64,000 nucleotides of DNA, taken from contig JACKEV010000016.1 of the NCBI GenBank assembly GCA_020632795.1, positions 248,001-312,000 of the forward strand, given 5' to 3'. Of the stretch, positions 26,131 through 34,601 are shown in pieces (the stretch's first letter is position 1; every line of letters begins with the position of its first letter). The DNA is from Alphaproteobacteria bacterium. Its GTDB lineage: Bacteria; Myxococcota_A; UBA796; CAJQPC01. The translations under genes and the position numbers were made by a program. The notes under the pieces were generated by a model. It did no database searches and was not told the origin of the DNA. It worked only from the letters and a program-made list of their open reading frames with translations.

Positions 26131-27012
26131 TCAGGAGCGCTGGGTCGGCTCCGTCTCGTGCAGCCTGCCGAAGTCGATCTTCAGGCGCCCCTCCCTGAAG
26201 TCCACCATGTCCGAGAACTTCGCGTCGAACTCGATGGCCTCGGCGAAGTACATGTGCCGGGCGTGCACGGTCTGCATGAGGGTGCCGTCGAGGCCGGTGA
26301 GGGAGACGACCATGCCCAGGAGCATCTCGTCCCGGTTCTGGCGGCTCAGGCCGTAGAGGGGGCTGGTCTCGTCCAGGCGGTGGATGATGGTCCAGGTCAG
26401 GGCGAAGACCGGCGAGGTGTCGCGCTCCAGCGGCAGGTGGATGAAGCGGCGCAGGTGGTGGCCCTCGGCGGTGATCTCGTCCTTGAGCAGGGTGACCGCG
26501 ACGCGGGCCTCGGCCACCTGGTTGCGGCGCTCGTTGGCCATGCGGAACATCAGGCAGGGCACGCCGTCGCGCTCGTGGACGACCATCGGCTCGGAGAAGA
26601 CCACCCGGGCCGAGGGGCGGGAGAACTTGGCGAACACCAGGCCCGTGGCCAGGGCCACCGAGGTCAGGCCGACGAAGGACTCCAGGGTGACCAGCACGTG
26701 GCCGTAGGGGGTCGCGGGGGCCATGCCGCCGTAGCCGATGGTGGAGAGCGTCTGCACGCTGAACCAGAACAGGTCGGTGACCCCCCGGGCGCCCTCCACG
26801 CAGCCGGGCTCCAGGGCGAAGAGCACCATGAAGCCCACGTTGATGAGCACATACCCCAGGAAGCCCATCCCCAGCACCCCGGTCCACGACATCACCATCA
26901 GCTCGTGGTAGAGGTCGGTCAACACGCTGTGGTGCAGGCCTTCAGCCTCGAACACCAGCTCGCCTTGGGCGTTGATGTTGGGCCGGGGGGGGCGGTTCGG
27001 GTCGGCGCTCAT
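26131..27012 (-). CDS. KirBac-type inward-rectifier potassium channel
   Basis: 293 residues from ATG 27012; the longer upstream open frame is antisense to a real gene. Topology: an amphipathic slide helix, TM1 about residues 43-66, pore helix FWFSVQTLSTIGYGGM with selectivity filter TIGYG at 91-95, TM2 about 105-128, then a cytoplasmic beta-sandwich (VFSEPMVVHERDGVPCLMFR, LPLERDTSPVFALTWTIIHRLDETSPL, VHARHMYFAEAI). KirBac channels conduct K+ and are gated by lipids and ligands. The channel gene lies 11 bp downstream of the patatin-domain gene, so a functional link is likely. Confidence 0.9.
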   Translation of the reverse strand: MSADPNRPPRPNINAQGELVFEAEGLHHSVLTDLYHELMVMSWTGVLGMGFLGYVLINVGFMVLFALEPGCVEGARGVTDLFWFSVQTLSTIGYGGMAPATPYGHVLVTLESFVGLTSVALATGLVFAKFSRPSARVVFSEPMVVHERDGVPCLMFRMANERRNQVAEARVAVTLLKDEITAEGHHLRRFIHLPLERDTSPVFALTWTIIHRLDETSPLYGLSRQNRDEMLLGMVVSLTGLDGTLMQTVHARHMYFAEAIEFDAKFSDMVDFREGRLKIDFGRLHETEPTQRS

Positions 27013-27023
27013 GGCCCCGCAGT

Positions 27024-29333
27024 CTACGTCAACAGCTCCGCGCCGGCCTCGTAGGCCCGCTGGAGGTCCTTGATGTGCTCGACCGCCTGGCGGTAGGCCT
27101 CCTCGGAGATGCGGTCCCCCGCGGCGAAGTCGTAGACCGCCCAGTCCCCCAGGGTCGCGTCGAAGACGAAGTCGGCGACCCGGCTGCGGTCCTGCCCGCC
27201 CTGCCACATCAGCAGGTACATGGCGCGCTGGAGGTCGTCGAGCCGGGCGATGGTCCAGTCCGAGATCCGGTCGCGCACCCCGCGCCCCGGCCGCCGCTGG
27301 TGGCCGCCCGGGTTGGGGGGCACGACGTTGGAGGCGATGACGAAGTCCGCGCCGGCCTCCCACACCACCGAGGCGGGCACGTTGTTGACCACGCCCCCGT
27401 CCACGAGGCGGTTCGCGCCCACCCGCATCGGCGGGAACACCCCGGGCATGCCCGAGGAGGAGCGCACCCCCTCGCCGACGCTGCCCTGACGCAGCACCAC
27501 CTGCCGCCCGGAGAGCACGTCGGTGGCCACCGGGAAGAAGGGCACCTCGGTGGCCCCCATCGGGCGCCCGTCCACGATGCCGTCGACGAAGCGCTGGATG
27601 ACCCGGGTGCTCACGGTCGAGGCCGTGGCGACCGCCAGCATGCGGCGACGCTGCTCCACCAGGGCGTTGAGCCCGGTCAGGCCGGACACCGCGTAGATGC
27701 CCCCGACCACCGCCCCGAAGGAGGTGCCCGCGACGTAGTCGATCGGGACGTCGGCCTCCTCCAGGGCGCGGATGAGGCCGATGTGGCCGAAGCCCCAGGC
27801 CCCGCCGCCCCCCAGGGCCAGGCCCACCGTGCGCCCCCGCAGCGCCCGCACCAGCCGGTGCGCCGAGCGGCCCAGCGGGCGCTTGGGGTCGGAGAGCGCG
27901 CACAGCTCGCCGTGGGTCCAGAACCGCTCGGCGGCCCAGGGGTCGTCGCCGACGCGCACCGTGTTGCGGTCCATGCCGACCCCGCGCACCGCGCCCTGGC
28001 CCAGCCGCACCGCGTCGATGCGGAACTGACCGCGCCGGTCGGGCACCTCCCAGGTCTCGGCCGGCCCCCGGCTGACGAACACCACGCCGTCGGCGGCCTG
28101 GGTCGCCTCGCGGTCCTCCAGGGACTGGGTGGAGGCGGCCACCAGGATGAAGCCTCCGCCGCCCTGAGCGCGCAGGGCGCTCATCAAGCGCGGGGCCTCG
28201 CCCCGGTTCGCCGGCCACAGCACCTGGAAGCGCCAGGCGCCCGGCGAGGTCATGCGCCGGATGGGCACGCCGGCCAGCCGCTCCTCGGTGACCGCGAAGC
28301 CCAGGCGCGCGGCGGTCTTGTCCCCCATGAGGTCCACGAGCAGGGTGGGCTCGCCCTCGCTGCACAGCACCGCGGCGGCGGCGTAGGCCAGGGTGGTGGC
28401 CCCCAGCCGCGCCGCCGCGTTGTAGATGGACACCGCCAGGGGGCGGCCCTGCCAGTCCTCCCGGGTGATGTCGGGGAGGTCCATCTCCGCGAGGTCCCGG
28501 TAGAGCTGGCGCCGCAGCCGGGCGTTGCGGTTGACGATCTCCAGGAAGGCCGGGCCGCGCACCCGCAGCAGCTCGCAGTCGGTCATCGCGATGACGTCGG
28601 CGCTGCGGGGCTGGTCCAGCAGCGCGGCGGCGTGGCCGAACAGCCAGCCCGCGCCCTGGGTGGTGATGCGCTCCCGCACGCCGTCAGGGCGGACGGTGTA
28701 GACGGCGGCCTCGCCGGCCACGACCACGTAGACGTCCGCGGTGCGCTCCCCGGCCCGGACGATGGCGTCCCCCAGCCTGGGGCGCTCCATGCAGGCGCCC
28801 TGGAGGAAGCGGGAGAGGTCGTCCCGCCCCAGGGATCGCAGGAAGGGGTTGCGCAGCAGCAGGTCGGTCAGCTCGACGCTGCGGTCGCGCAGGGAGACCA
28901 GGTCCTCGACGTAGCGGCGCAGGGCGGGGAGCTGCTCCAGCAGGGTGCGGAAGGCTGCGGCGGGCAGGTGCAGGCTGCGCACCGGGCTCATCGCCACCAC
29001 CCGGGCCCCGGTGGGCGCGTCGAGCAGCAGCGAGCGCTCGCCCACGAGGTGCCCCGGGCCCAGCCGGGCGACGGGGGCCAGCGCGCCGTCCGGCCCGGGG
29101 ATGAGCACGGCGCAGTGGCCGTTCACCAGCAGCTCGGCGCCCAGGCCCGGCTGTCGCTCCCGGATGATCAGAGCGTCGCGTCCGTGCTCCTTCCAGCTGC
29201 ACGCGGCGAGCACGCGGTCCTGCTCCGCGCGGCCCAGGTGCCCGAGGAAGCTCGTCTCCAGGAGCCACCCGAGTCCCTGTGCCCGGAGCGCGTCCGCGCT
29301 GGGCGGCCCTCCGTCCTGGGGGCTGGCAGGCAT
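27024..29333 (-). CDS. cNMP-binding / ParA-like / patatin phospholipase fusion
   Basis: 769 residues. Two cyclic-nucleotide-binding-type domains (about 20-150 and 155-285; GPGHLVGERSLLLDAPTGARV and GWLFGHAAALLDQPRSADVIAM). Then a domain at about 290-440 resembling a MinD/ParA fold with a degenerate P-loop (SIYNAAARLGATTLAYAAAA, TLLVDLMG). The C-terminal patatin domain has GGGGAWGFGHIG near residue 506, the GTSFG nucleophile elbow near 533 (GxSxG) and the partner Asp in DGGVVNNVP. It resembles the neuropathy-target-esterase architecture. It likely hydrolyses membrane lipids under cNMP control. It precedes the KirBac gene by 11 bp. Confidence 0.87.
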   Translation of the reverse strand: MPASPQDGGPPSADALRAQGLGWLLETSFLGHLGRAEQDRVLAACSWKEHGRDALIIRERQPGLGAELLVNGHCAVLIPGPDGALAPVARLGPGHLVGERSLLLDAPTGARVVAMSPVRSLHLPAAAFRTLLEQLPALRRYVEDLVSLRDRSVELTDLLLRNPFLRSLGRDDLSRFLQGACMERPRLGDAIVRAGERTADVYVVVAGEAAVYTVRPDGVRERITTQGAGWLFGHAAALLDQPRSADVIAMTDCELLRVRGPAFLEIVNRNARLRRQLYRDLAEMDLPDITREDWQGRPLAVSIYNAAARLGATTLAYAAAAVLCSEGEPTLLVDLMGDKTAARLGFAVTEERLAGVPIRRMTSPGAWRFQVLWPANRGEAPRLMSALRAQGGGGFILVAASTQSLEDREATQAADGVVFVSRGPAETWEVPDRRGQFRIDAVRLGQGAVRGVGMDRNTVRVGDDPWAAERFWTHGELCALSDPKRPLGRSAHRLVRALRGRTVGLALGGGGAWGFGHIGLIRALEEADVPIDYVAGTSFGAVVGGIYAVSGLTGLNALVEQRRRMLAVATASTVSTRVIQRFVDGIVDGRPMGATEVPFFPVATDVLSGRQVVLRQGSVGEGVRSSSGMPGVFPPMRVGANRLVDGGVVNNVPASVVWEAGADFVIASNVVPPNPGGHQRRPGRGVRDRISDWTIARLDDLQRAMYLLMWQGGQDRSRVADFVFDATLGDWAVYDFAAGDRISEEAYRQAVEHIKDLQRAYEAGAELLT

Positions 29334-29393
29334 GACGTCACCCTGGGGTTCGCGCTCAGCCTACACCGGGTTCGGGCCGCCTTGTGACCCCGT

Positions 29394-32300
29394 TCACGGG
29401 GAGCGACCCAGCCGGGCGGACTGATCCCGGGCCAGCGCCCGGGCGGCGGCGGCGATGGCGTGGGCGCCGTCGCGGGCCGCGACCTCGGCGGCGCGCTCGA
29501 AGGCCTCCACGAGATCGGGCTCCGCGAAGCCGGTCTCCGCGACCAGCGCGCCCGCGCGCTCCAGCGCAGCCTGCGCCGCGCCCCGCTCGCCGACCTCCAG
29601 CTCCGGGGTGGCGAGCAGGGCCCAGGCCACCGCCTCCAGCCCGCCCCGGCGATCGCGCGCCAGGGTCTCGCGCACCTCGCGCAGGAGCGTGCGGGCCTCC
29701 CGCCACCGCTGCCGGGCGATCAGCACCTGGGCGAGGTTGAGCTGGGCGATGGGGCGGAGGTTGCTGCCCGAGGCCAGCGCGGCGCGGGCGACCTCCTCGT
29801 AGCGGACCTGGGCGCTGCGCAGCCGCCCGGCCCGGCGATCCAGCTCAGCGAGGCCGTTCAAGGTGGCGATCCGGGCGGTGTCGCTGCCGGTCTGCCGGGC
29901 CAGCTCCAGGGCCTCAGTCAGCAGCCGCTCGGCCTCCTCGGGCTCACCGAGGATGGCGTAGAGGTTGCCCAGGGCGATGCGAGCGGCGGTGGCGCGCCGC
30001 AGGTTGCCGGTCTGGTCCAGCAGGCGGCGGGCCCGCAGCAGCATGGGCAGGGCCGCCGCCAGCTCGCCCCGGGCCCGCAGCGCGGAGGCGAGGCCGTACA
30101 GCGCGACGCCCTCGCCGTCGACGTCGTCCAGGGACGCGAAGCCCTCCACGGCCTCCTCGAAGGTCTCGGTGGCCCGCTCCAGCTCCCCGACGGTGAGGAA
30201 GGCGCTGCCCAGCAGCCGCAGGAGGGCGGCGCGCTCGGCGGGGGGCGGCCCGGCGTCCAGGAGGCCGCGGACCCGCTGGGCCAGCTCGGCGCCCCGGCCC
30301 ATGCTGTTGAGGGCGCGGGCGCTGAACAGGCCGGCGCGGAAGCGCCGCGGGTCGTCCAGAGGGGCCCCCGCGGTGGTGAGGGCCTGCTCCACCCGGGCCC
30401 CGAGGGCGACGACCTCGGCGAACTCGGCCTGGTCCAGGTGGCGGCGCATGCCCTCGATCATCGGCGCGATGGCCTCCACCGCGCGCCCGGCGGCAAGGCG
30501 GTGCAGCCCGAGCCGCGCGCCCCCCTCGCCGGCCAGGGCCTCGGCGCAGGCGGCGTGCAGCGCGGTCTCCCAGCCCCGCTCCCGGGCGTCCCGCAGCAGG
30601 CTCTCCCGCAGGACCTCCACCGAGAAGCGCCAGCCATCGTCTCGGGGCTGCACGAGGCCGTTGGAGATGAAGGTCTGCACCCGGTCGTGGGGCGGGGTGA
30701 GCCCGAGGGCGGCGCAGGCGGTGGACCACTCGACGGCGGAGACCTCCTCACCGAGCTGGGCGGCGAGGGCCAGGGCCTTGCGGTCGTCCTCGGCCTGGGG
30801 GCCGAGCAGCCGGTCCACCCGCGCGCTCCACACCTGGTGGAGGCTGTCGGGCAGGGACGGGGAGGCCCCCGGGCGCAGCGCGAACCCCCCCTCCGCGCTG
30901 ACCAGCAGCCCGCGCTCGACCCAGTCCCCGACCAGCTCCAGGGCGAAGCGGGGGCTGCCGCCGCTGCGCCGGGCCACCCGGCGGGCCAGGGACTCCTGCA
31001 GGCGCAGGGCGTCCATGAGCAGCCCCATCAGGGCGTCGACCGGCAGCGGCCCCAGCCGCAGGGCCTCAGCGCCCTCCAGGGCGAGCAGGCGGTCGAGGGC
31101 CTGGGGGTCGGCGGCGGTGTCGCCGTCCCGCGCGGCGAGCACCAGCAGCACCGGCAGGTCGGACAGCGCAGCGAGCAGGTTCTCCGCGATGCCGATGATG
31201 TCGGGATCGCGGTGGACGTCGTCCACGAAGACCGCCAGCTTGCGGCCTCGCGTATAGCGGAGCAGCGCGGTCAGCCCGGCGAACAGGCGGTGGCGGGGGG
31301 AGGGGAAGGCGAGGCCGGCGCTGCCCGGCTCGATCAGCTCGGCGAACGCCTGGGCCATGAAGGGGTCGTCCTCGCCGATGGCCTGCAGCTCGACGGCGGC
31401 GGCCTCGACGAGGTCGGCGCCCTGGAGGCCCGACCAGCGGAACTGGGTGCGCGGCAGGCGCCCGCCGGTGGTGGGGTCGGCGTGGAGCTGGGCGGTGAAC
31501 GCCGCCCCGGTCTCGTGGGCCCGGCGCATCAGCCATTCGCCCAGGCGGCTCTTGCCCACCCCGATCGGCCCCCGAATGACCACCACCCGCGCCCGGTCGT
31601 CCCGCAGCGCCGCCCACAGCCGGTCCCGCTCGCGCTCCCGGCCGACCAGGGCGAGCCGCCGCAGGCCGAACAGCTTGAGCCCGGCGTCGGCGAGGGCGCG
31701 GGGGGTCTCCCCGGGGTCGGGGCGCCGCCAGTCCGCCGGGATGGGGGGCAGCGGGTAGGCCTCGGCGGCGGGGGAGGGGGCCGGCGACGCCTCGGGCTCC
31801 AGGTCGAGGAAGAAGGTGGCCGCGCCGGCGGTCGGCGGCGGCAGCGGGGGCGCGACAGCGGCGCCGGCCGGCAGGAGGGGGGCTTCGGGCAGGGTGCGCA
31901 GGGCGTGGGCGGCGTCCGCGGCCCTCAGGAAGCGCGCCCGAGGGGACTTCTCCAACAGGCGGCGGCGCCAGGCGTCGAAGCCGACGGGCACGGGCACCCG
32001 GGGCACCAGCGGCGGGGGCGGCTCCATCTGGTGGGCGCGGACCAGCTCCTGGACGTCGTCCCGCTCGAAGGGGGGGTGGCCGGTCACCAGCGCGGTCGCC
32101 AGGCAGCCCACGGCGTAGAGGTCGGTCCACGGCCCCAGGTCCCGCCAGGCCTCGCGGAGCTGCTCGGGGGCCATGTAGGCCGGGGTGCCCACGATGCGCC
32201 GCCGCGGCCCCCCGCCGATGGCGCGGGCCAGCCCGAAGTCGGTGAGCTTCAGCCCCGCCCGCAGGTCCCGGGGGTCCTCCAGCAGCACGTTGTCGGGCTT

Positions 32301-33953
32301 GAGGTCCTGGTGGAGCAGGCTGCGGGCGTGGGCGTGGGCCAGGGCGTCGAGCAGCTCCAGCAGGAGCGTGCGGCAGCGGTCCCACGGGAGCCGGCCGCAG
32401 AGGGGCTCCAGGGAGCCGCCGTGCCCCAGCTCCATGACGAGGTAGGGGCTGCCGGCCTGCAGGCGGCCGCCGCTGAGGGCCTCGGCCGCGAGGGAGACGT
32501 CGCCGTGGTCGAACAGGGCGATGATGTGGGGGTGGTGCAGCGCCGCCACCGCGCGGACCTCGGCGGTCAGGGCGCGGCGGGCCTCCGGGCCGTGGAGCAC
32601 CTCCGCGCTGAGGACCTTCACGGCGACCGGGGCCCCGCTGCGGTGCGCGCCGCGCCAGACCTGCCCCATGCCGCCCCGGCCGAGCACGTCCTGCAGGGTG
32701 AAGGCCCCCAGCCGGATCGGGGCGCCGGCCGCCCCGAGGGCCGCGAGCGCCGCCCGGCACCGGGCCACGGCGGGCTGCTGGCCGAGGGCGGACCACTGCT
32801 CCAGGGCCAGGGACCACGCCACGGTGGCCGGCTCCTGCCAACGCGCGGGGCTCCGGCCGCCGGCCAGGGCGCCCGCCCGCTCCAGGAGCCAGGCGGTGTC
32901 GGGCTCGGCGGGCAGGGACGCGACCGCGCCGCGCACCGCCTCCGCGTCGCTCTGCCAGCGGGCGTGATCGCCGAGGCCCACCGCGACGGGCAGCCGGGCC
33001 ACACGCAGCCGGAGCCGGGTGGCGGCGTCCCGGCTCTCGGCCTCCAGGGCGTCGAGCAGGGCGGCGGCGTCTTCGAAGCGCCCCTGGGCGACCCGGACGA
33101 GCGCGAGGTTGAGCCGGGTGAGGTGGTCCGCGCCCCGGCCGTGGGGCCGGAGCAGGGCGGCGGCGCGGCTGTGGAGGTCCGCGGCGTCCTCCAGGGCGCC
33201 CTGGTGACGGGCCAGCTCGCCCAGGCTGTCGAGGGCCCAGGCCTGGCCCGGGGCGTGGTCCAGGGATTCGAAGATCGCGAGGGCCTCGCGGTGGGCCTCC
33301 TCGGCGTCGGCGCGCTGCCCCGAGGCGTTGAGGGTCAGCCCGAGGGCCTGCCAGGCCCGCCCTGCGCTGGTGCCGGCGCCGCCCCGCGTCGCGAGGGCCA
33401 CCGCCCGTCGGGCCACCGCGGCGGCCACGGCGGGCTCCCCGGCGGCCAGGCGAAGGTGGGCCAGCTCGGTGAGGGCGTCGGCCTGGACCTCCTCCAGGCG
33501 GGCGGTCGCGGCGAGGTCGATGGCCTCGTTCATGCGGGAGGTGGCCAGTTTGAGGTCGCCCCCGACCCAGGCGAGGCGGGCCAGCTCGCAGGTGATGCGG
33601 GCCTCCAGCTCGGCGTCGCCCCGGGCCTGGGCGAGGCGCAGGGCCTCCAGCCCCATCGCCTCGGCCCCGGCGGCGCGGCGGAGCGCGATGGCGCAGCTCA
33701 GCCGCAGGCGCAGGGCCTCCATCCGCGCGACGCCCCAGCCCCGCTCGGCGGCGGTTCGGGCCAGCTCGCTCAGCGCGGCGTCGGCCTCGTCCGCCCGGCC
33801 GAGCAAGCGGATGAGGTCGGCCCGCTCGACGCCGAGGCGGGCGCCGGCCTCGCTGTCGTCGGCAGAGACGGCGTCGACGACCGCGAGGGCTTCGGCGTAG
33901 CGGGCCCGGCGGCGCAGCGACCGGGCCTCACGCAGCGCGGCTTCGGGGCTCAT
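29394..33953 (-). CDS. Ser/Thr protein kinase with AAA ATPase and TPR domains
   Basis: 1519 residues from ATG 33953. The N-terminal 400 residues are TPR-like helical repeats. The kinase domain (about 415-690) has LGRGGMGQVW, VAVKVL, HQDLKPDNVLL (HQD rather than HRD), LTDFGLARA and GTPAYMAPEQL. An AAA/STAND-type ATPase follows, with GPIGVGKSRLG near residue 798 and LAVFVDDVHRD as Walker B. Then comes a long C-terminal TPR array. This is the kinase/ATPase/TPR architecture common in Myxococcota signalling. It is cytoplasmic (no TM seen). The HQD substitution is tolerated in some kinases. Downstream lies the patatin gene, 60 bp away. Confidence 0.85.
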   Translation of the reverse strand: MSPEAALREARSLRRRARYAEALAVVDAVSADDSEAGARLGVERADLIRLLGRADEADAALSELARTAAERGWGVARMEALRLRLSCAIALRRAAGAEAMGLEALRLAQARGDAELEARITCELARLAWVGGDLKLATSRMNEAIDLAATARLEEVQADALTELAHLRLAAGEPAVAAAVARRAVALATRGGAGTSAGRAWQALGLTLNASGQRADAEEAHREALAIFESLDHAPGQAWALDSLGELARHQGALEDAADLHSRAAALLRPHGRGADHLTRLNLALVRVAQGRFEDAAALLDALEAESRDAATRLRLRVARLPVAVGLGDHARWQSDAEAVRGAVASLPAEPDTAWLLERAGALAGGRSPARWQEPATVAWSLALEQWSALGQQPAVARCRAALAALGAAGAPIRLGAFTLQDVLGRGGMGQVWRGAHRSGAPVAVKVLSAEVLHGPEARRALTAEVRAVAALHHPHIIALFDHGDVSLAAEALSGGRLQAGSPYLVMELGHGGSLEPLCGRLPWDRCRTLLLELLDALAHAHARSLLHQDLKPDNVLLEDPRDLRAGLKLTDFGLARAIGGGPRRRIVGTPAYMAPEQLREAWRDLGPWTDLYAVGCLATALVTGHPPFERDDVQELVRAHQMEPPPPLVPRVPVPVGFDAWRRRLLEKSPRARFLRAADAAHALRTLPEAPLLPAGAAVAPPLPPPTAGAATFFLDLEPEASPAPSPAAEAYPLPPIPADWRRPDPGETPRALADAGLKLFGLRRLALVGRERERDRLWAALRDDRARVVVIRGPIGVGKSRLGEWLMRRAHETGAAFTAQLHADPTTGGRLPRTQFRWSGLQGADLVEAAAVELQAIGEDDPFMAQAFAELIEPGSAGLAFPSPRHRLFAGLTALLRYTRGRKLAVFVDDVHRDPDIIGIAENLLAALSDLPVLLVLAARDGDTAADPQALDRLLALEGAEALRLGPLPVDALMGLLMDALRLQESLARRVARRSGGSPRFALELVGDWVERGLLVSAEGGFALRPGASPSLPDSLHQVWSARVDRLLGPQAEDDRKALALAAQLGEEVSAVEWSTACAALGLTPPHDRVQTFISNGLVQPRDDGWRFSVEVLRESLLRDARERGWETALHAACAEALAGEGGARLGLHRLAAGRAVEAIAPMIEGMRRHLDQAEFAEVVALGARVEQALTTAGAPLDDPRRFRAGLFSARALNSMGRGAELAQRVRGLLDAGPPPAERAALLRLLGSAFLTVGELERATETFEEAVEGFASLDDVDGEGVALYGLASALRARGELAAALPMLLRARRLLDQTGNLRRATAARIALGNLYAILGEPEEAERLLTEALELARQTGSDTARIATLNGLAELDRRAGRLRSAQVRYEEVARAALASGSNLRPIAQLNLAQVLIARQRWREARTLLREVRETLARDRRGGLEAVAWALLATPELEVGERGAAQAALERAGALVAETGFAEPDLVEAFERAAEVAARDGAHAIAAAARALARDQSARLGRSP

Positions 33954-34049
33954 GGCGGGCACGCTATCACGGCGCGGGCGCGGCGGGAACGGGGCGTCGG
34001 GCCTGCACACCGCCCCCCCGACGGGCTACGCTGGCCCCTGGAGGCGCCG

Positions 34050-34601
34050 ATGACACCGACCCGCACCCTCTCCCTCGCAGCCGCCGCGCTCACGCTGGGG
34101 CTCGCCCTGGCCTGCGGACGCGGCAAGGACGAGCCCGTCGACAGCGACAGCGCGGGCGCCGACGACAGCGAGGACGTCCCGCTGACCGCCGAGGACATGC
34201 CCGCCGACCCCTCGCCGTTCACCCTCACCCTGAGCGGGGGCTGGAACACGACGCTGACCTTCGACCAGCCGACCTGCTCCAACCCCACGGGCAGCTCGAA
34301 CCTGCGGGTGTTCTGGCGGGGCAGCAGCCACGTCGCCGTGCTGGTGCTCGACCTGCTGGGCACCTACGAGGGCGCGGGGACCTACACCACCGCCGCCGAC
34401 GGCGCCCGGGTCCGCATCCAGGAGGAGGCCGGCGGCTCGGGCTACTACTTCGGCACCACCGAGTCGGACAGCATCGAGGCCGAGGTGCTCTACGCCGACG
34501 AGGACATCGCCTGGGGGACGTACACGGTCTCCGGTTTCAGCGACGGCGGGCTCACCATCGAGCCCACGACCATCCCCATCTGGTGCCCCGAGTTCACCTG
34601 A
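34050..34601 (+). CDS. Small lipoprotein, unknown function
   Basis: 183 residues from ATG 34050 with GGAGG upstream. The signal peptide ends LALACGRG (Cys22), then an Asp/Ser-rich spacer (DSDSAGADDSED) and a beta-rich domain (FTLTLSGGWNTTLTFDQPTC, YYFGTTESDSIEAEVLY, TIPIWCPEF). The two cysteines of the domain could form a disulfide. No family recognised. It is divergent from the kinase gene (97 bp start to start) and overlaps the convergent membrane-protein gene by 8 bp. Confidence 0.7.
   Translation: MTPTRTLSLAAAALTLGLALACGRGKDEPVDSDSAGADDSEDVPLTAEDMPADPSPFTLTLSGGWNTTLTFDQPTCSNPTGSSNLRVFWRGSSHVAVLVLDLLGTYEGAGTYTTAADGARVRIQEEAGGSGYYFGTTESDSIEAEVLYADEDIAWGTYTVSGFSDGGLTIEPTTIPIWCPEFT

Noticed and set aside
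27013..28365. Extension of the KirBac frame upstream into the patatin gene
   Set aside because: The patatin frame is real there. KirBac starts at 27012 just after the patatin stop.
29460..34601. A 1713-codon open frame antisense to the kinase gene
   Set aside because: Its composition (Gln, Gly, Val-rich, low complexity) follows from high GC at third positions of the kinase frame. The kinase strand has all conserved motifs.
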